From positions 1-7,310 of the forward strand of contig CAZCSL010000035.1 in NCBI GenBank assembly GCA_964501415.1: a stretch of DNA of 7,310 nucleotides. Direction: 5' to 3'. The position numbers and the translations under genes are program-made. Of this stretch, positions 6,114-7,310 are shown one piece after another; position 1 is the stretch's first letter; each line of letters starts with the position of its first letter. A model generated the notes under the pieces. It did not search any database, was not told the DNA's origin, and saw only the letters and a program-made list of their open reading frames with translations. The DNA is from B1SED10-225 sp964501415. Lineage in GTDB: Bacteria > Bacillota_I > Bacilli_A > Izemoplasmatales > Izemoplasmataceae.

Positions 6114-6467
6114 ATGATTGATGCGATTCACTTTTATAAAACCTATGATTTAGAGGATGTTAAAAAGTTTTATGGCGATGTGCTTGGCTTGAAACTGTAC
6201 AAAGACCAAGGCAAATGCTTGATTTATGATATGAAGGGCCACGGAAAAATTGGTTTTTGTACGCATCATCCAAAAGTGATGCCCAACGCTTCTTGTATCA
6301 CCTTTGTGTATGAACGCCGAATCGAAGTAGAACGCATGTATGAACATCTTAAAACAAGGGCGAAAGACGTCTCACAGCCCAAGATGAACGATGCGTTTAA
6401 GATTATTCATTTCTTTTGTAAAGACCCAAGCGGTCATACCTTAGAGTTTCAAACCTTTTTAAACTAA
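6114..6467 (+). CDS. VOC-superfamily (glyoxalase/dioxygenase fold) protein, function unknown
   Basis: A small cytoplasmic protein of 117 residues with the paired beta-alpha-beta modules of the vicinal oxygen chelate fold. Module one opens with IDAIHFYKTYDLEDVKKFYGD (residues 2-22) and the typical FYxDVLGLKL turn at 19-28. Module two ends with the signature HFFCKDPSGHTLEFQ (99-113). His6, His99 and Glu111 are plausible metal ligands by analogy with glyoxalase I and bleomycin-resistance relatives, but the fold covers many activities and substrate cannot be assigned. Four Cys are present (35, 49, 61, 102). It has its own promoter and is flanked by the metal ATPase and the thiamine transporter, with no obvious link to either. 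Partial read-through from the ATPase is possible because no terminator is visible between them. Confidence 0.85.
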   Translation: MIDAIHFYKTYDLEDVKKFYGDVLGLKLYKDQGKCLIYDMKGHGKIGFCTHHPKVMPNASCITFVYERRIEVERMYEHLKTRAKDVSQPKMNDAFKIIHFFCKDPSGHTLEFQTFLN

Positions 6468-6489
6468 CGCACTTTTTCTTGTGTTTAAC

Positions 6490-6518
6490 TTGTCAGAAAC
6501 CTTAGAGCTTGTTATACT
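6490..6518 (+). promoter_or_regulatory. Promoter of the thiT riboswitch transcript
   Basis: TTGTCA (6490-6495, 5 of 6 matches), a spacer of exactly 17 bp, and TATACT (6513-6518, 5 of 6) with a TG extension at 6510-6511. This is the best vegetative promoter in the window. Transcription would start near 6525, just before the aptamer. No terminator for the VOC gene is visible between 6468 and 6489. Confidence 0.82.
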
Positions 6519-6535
6519 TTAATTGTCGATACATA

Positions 6536-6619
6536 TTTGGGAGCTTAGTGAACTAGGCTGAGACATTCTTGATACGAGAATGAAACCGTACCTGATCTGG
6601 ATAATACCAGCGTAGGAAA
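6536..6619 (+). ncRNA. TPP riboswitch (thi box) aptamer
   Basis: Binds thiamine pyrophosphate in the nascent leader of thiT. The pyrimidine-sensing arm has GGGAGC (6539-6544), a P3 hairpin (6544-6548 with 6553-6557, loop TGAA) and the hallmark CTGAGA at 6558-6563. A facultative 6-bp hairpin follows (6564-6569 with 6577-6582, loop of 7). The pyrophosphate-sensing arm has ACCTGATCTGG (6590-6600), P5 (6597-6600 with 6607-6610) and the invariant GCGTAGG (6610-6616). By eye P2 is short (two G-C pairs to 6586-6587) and P1 is AT-only and ill-defined, so the boundaries are approximate. Identity is not in doubt. It is the expected control for a thiamine transporter. Confidence 0.97.
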
Positions 6620-6631
6620 AAACAAGCAACC

Positions 6632-6662
6632 AAAGTTTTGTCCTACGGGACAAAACTTTTTT
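6632..6662 (+). terminator. Riboswitch-controlled terminator (attenuator) before thiT
   Basis: A perfect 12-bp hairpin (6632-6643 with 6648-6659) is capped by TACG closed by a C-G pair, an extra-stable UNCG-type tetraloop, and six T run from 6657 to 6662. It lies 16 nt before the thiT ATG and after the aptamer, with no gene between, so it acts as an expression platform. Bases 6635-6647 can instead pair with the aptamer end 6611-6623 (12 of 13 positions) as an antiterminator. Expected logic: TPP bound, terminator forms, thiT off. Confidence 0.93.
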
Positions 6663-6677
6663 ATTAGGAGTGATACC

Positions 6678-7232
6678 ATGTCACAAAAAGCATTAACCAC
6701 CAATCAAATGGCAGAAATCAGCTTATTGATTGCGATTGCGGTTGTCATTGAATTGATTACCATGTCCTTGCCTTTGCCCAGGATGCCCCAAGGAGGCAGT
6801 ATTGATTTTACGATGTTGCCTTTGATTATCATCGCTTATAGACACGGCTTTAAAATTGGCATTATCGGTGGTATGATTTACAGTTTACTTGATTTGATTG
6901 TCGGTGGACTGGGCTTATATCATTGGGGTAGTTTGTTCTTAGACTACTTGTTTGCCTTCGGAGCCATGGGCTTAGCGGCACTTGTCTTTAAAATCAACAA
7001 AGAAAACATCATCGTTTTTATCTTAGGAATATTATTAGCTGGTTTGGTCCGGTTTTTCTTCCACTTTCTCTCCGGTGTGATTTTGTTTGGCGAATTTGCC
7101 CCAGATGATCAACCCGTTGTAGAATATTCATTGTTTTATAACGCAGGATACATGTTGCCTTCTATTGCCATAACCATGCTTTTAGGTGCCTTGGTGTTTT
7201 TGCGTTTGAAACAAACCTTAAACACCGCATAA
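6678..7232 (+). CDS. thiT: Thiamine transporter ThiT (ECF S-component)
   Basis: Integral membrane substrate-binding subunit of an energy-coupling factor transporter that captures thiamine for import. The 184 residues form about six hydrophobic segments, as in ThiT/YuaJ proteins. Family landmarks include the MPQGGSIDF loop (36-44) between the first two helices, LDYLFAF (88-94), FFFHFLSG (126-133) and YSLFYNAGYMLP (150-161). By alignment from memory with Lactococcus ThiT, Asp89, Tyr90, His129, Tyr150 and Asn155 sit at the thiamine-contacting Glu84, Tyr85, His125, Tyr146 and Asn151; Asp at the first position also occurs in Bacillus YuaJ. No ATPase or EcfT genes are nearby, so it should share an energizing module encoded elsewhere (group II). 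AGGAG at 6666-6670 precedes the ATG by 7 nt. The upstream TPP riboswitch confirms the substrate. Confidence 0.96.
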   Translation: MSQKALTTNQMAEISLLIAIAVVIELITMSLPLPRMPQGGSIDFTMLPLIIIAYRHGFKIGIIGGMIYSLLDLIVGGLGLYHWGSLFLDYLFAFGAMGLAALVFKINKENIIVFILGILLAGLVRFFFHFLSGVILFGEFAPDDQPVVEYSLFYNAGYMLPSIAITMLLGALVFLRLKQTLNTA

Positions 7233-7255
7233 GTTTAGCCCAAATCTATCGACAT

Positions 7256-7282
7256 AAGAAGCCCCTAGGGGCTTCTTTTTTT
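7256..7282 (+). terminator. Intrinsic terminator after thiT
   Basis: AAGAAGCCCC and GGGGCTTCTT form a perfect inverted repeat (7256-7265 with 7268-7277), in practice a 9-bp stem with loop CTAG, followed by T to 7282. It closes a single-gene thiT transcript 23 nt after the stop. Nothing recognisable follows to the window end. Confidence 0.95.
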
Positions 7283-7310
7283 AAAAAGACTGCTTGGATT
7301 TCTTGATTTT

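Noticed and set aside
6468..6489. Hairpin CAC/GTG around TTTTTCTT as a terminator for the VOC gene
   Set aside because: Only about three solid pairs, and the T-run is in the loop instead of following the stem.
1..7310. CRISPR array, insertion sequence, prophage, tRNA/rRNA, or defence or toxin-antitoxin system
   Set aside because: No spaced direct repeats, transposase, integrase, tRNA-like cloverleaf or small gene pair was seen; all eight genes belong to common chromosomal families.

Overview
The window reads as an ordinary stretch of chromosome from a low-GC, Gram-positive-type bacterium (Bacillota, or a deep-branching Mycoplasmatota/Mollicutes relative). Evidence: strong AAGGAGG-type ribosome binding sites, TATAAT-like and extended -10 promoters, short intrinsic terminators, a group II ECF thiamine S-component behind a TPP riboswitch, and a pyrimidine-nucleoside phosphorylase whose start and active-site positions match the Bacillus type. 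UGA is a stop codon here: the folate reductase gene ends in TGA inside an ATGA overlap, and none of the eight genes has an in-frame TGA. A UGA=Trp mycoplasma or spiroplasma is therefore excluded. I cannot name the species. All eight supported genes lie on the + strand, and no gap exceeds about 210 nt.

Layout. (1) 62-400: a short, tail-less single-stranded DNA-binding protein (SsbB-like), closed by a hairpin terminator. (2) 463-4044: one apparent transcription unit with an extended -10 promoter, then thyA, a dihydrofolate reductase, a PlsC-type acyltransferase and a pyrimidine-nucleoside phosphorylase, and a strong terminator. The first three genes overlap by 1 and 4 nt; the fourth follows after 41 nt. 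(3) 4135-6013: a P1B-type transition-metal efflux ATPase resembling ZosA/PfeT, with its own weak promoter. (4) 6048-6467: a small VOC-fold protein of unknown function. (5) 6490-7282: a consensus-like promoter, TPP riboswitch, attenuator, thiT and a final terminator.

How the genes fit together. ThyA makes dTMP and turns methylene-tetrahydrofolate into dihydrofolate, which the adjacent reductase recycles. The phosphorylase acts on pyrimidine nucleosides and so links the same unit to nucleoside salvage or breakdown; the acyltransferase is a lipid-synthesis passenger. The metal ATPase, VOC protein and thiamine transporter are separate housekeeping or homeostasis units.

I found no undescribed system. 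The most rewarding details are the attenuator of thiT, in which 12 of 13 positions let the aptamer's 3' strand form an antiterminator, the four genes whose longest ORF begins upstream of the likely true start, and the unusual mix of functions in the thyA operon.
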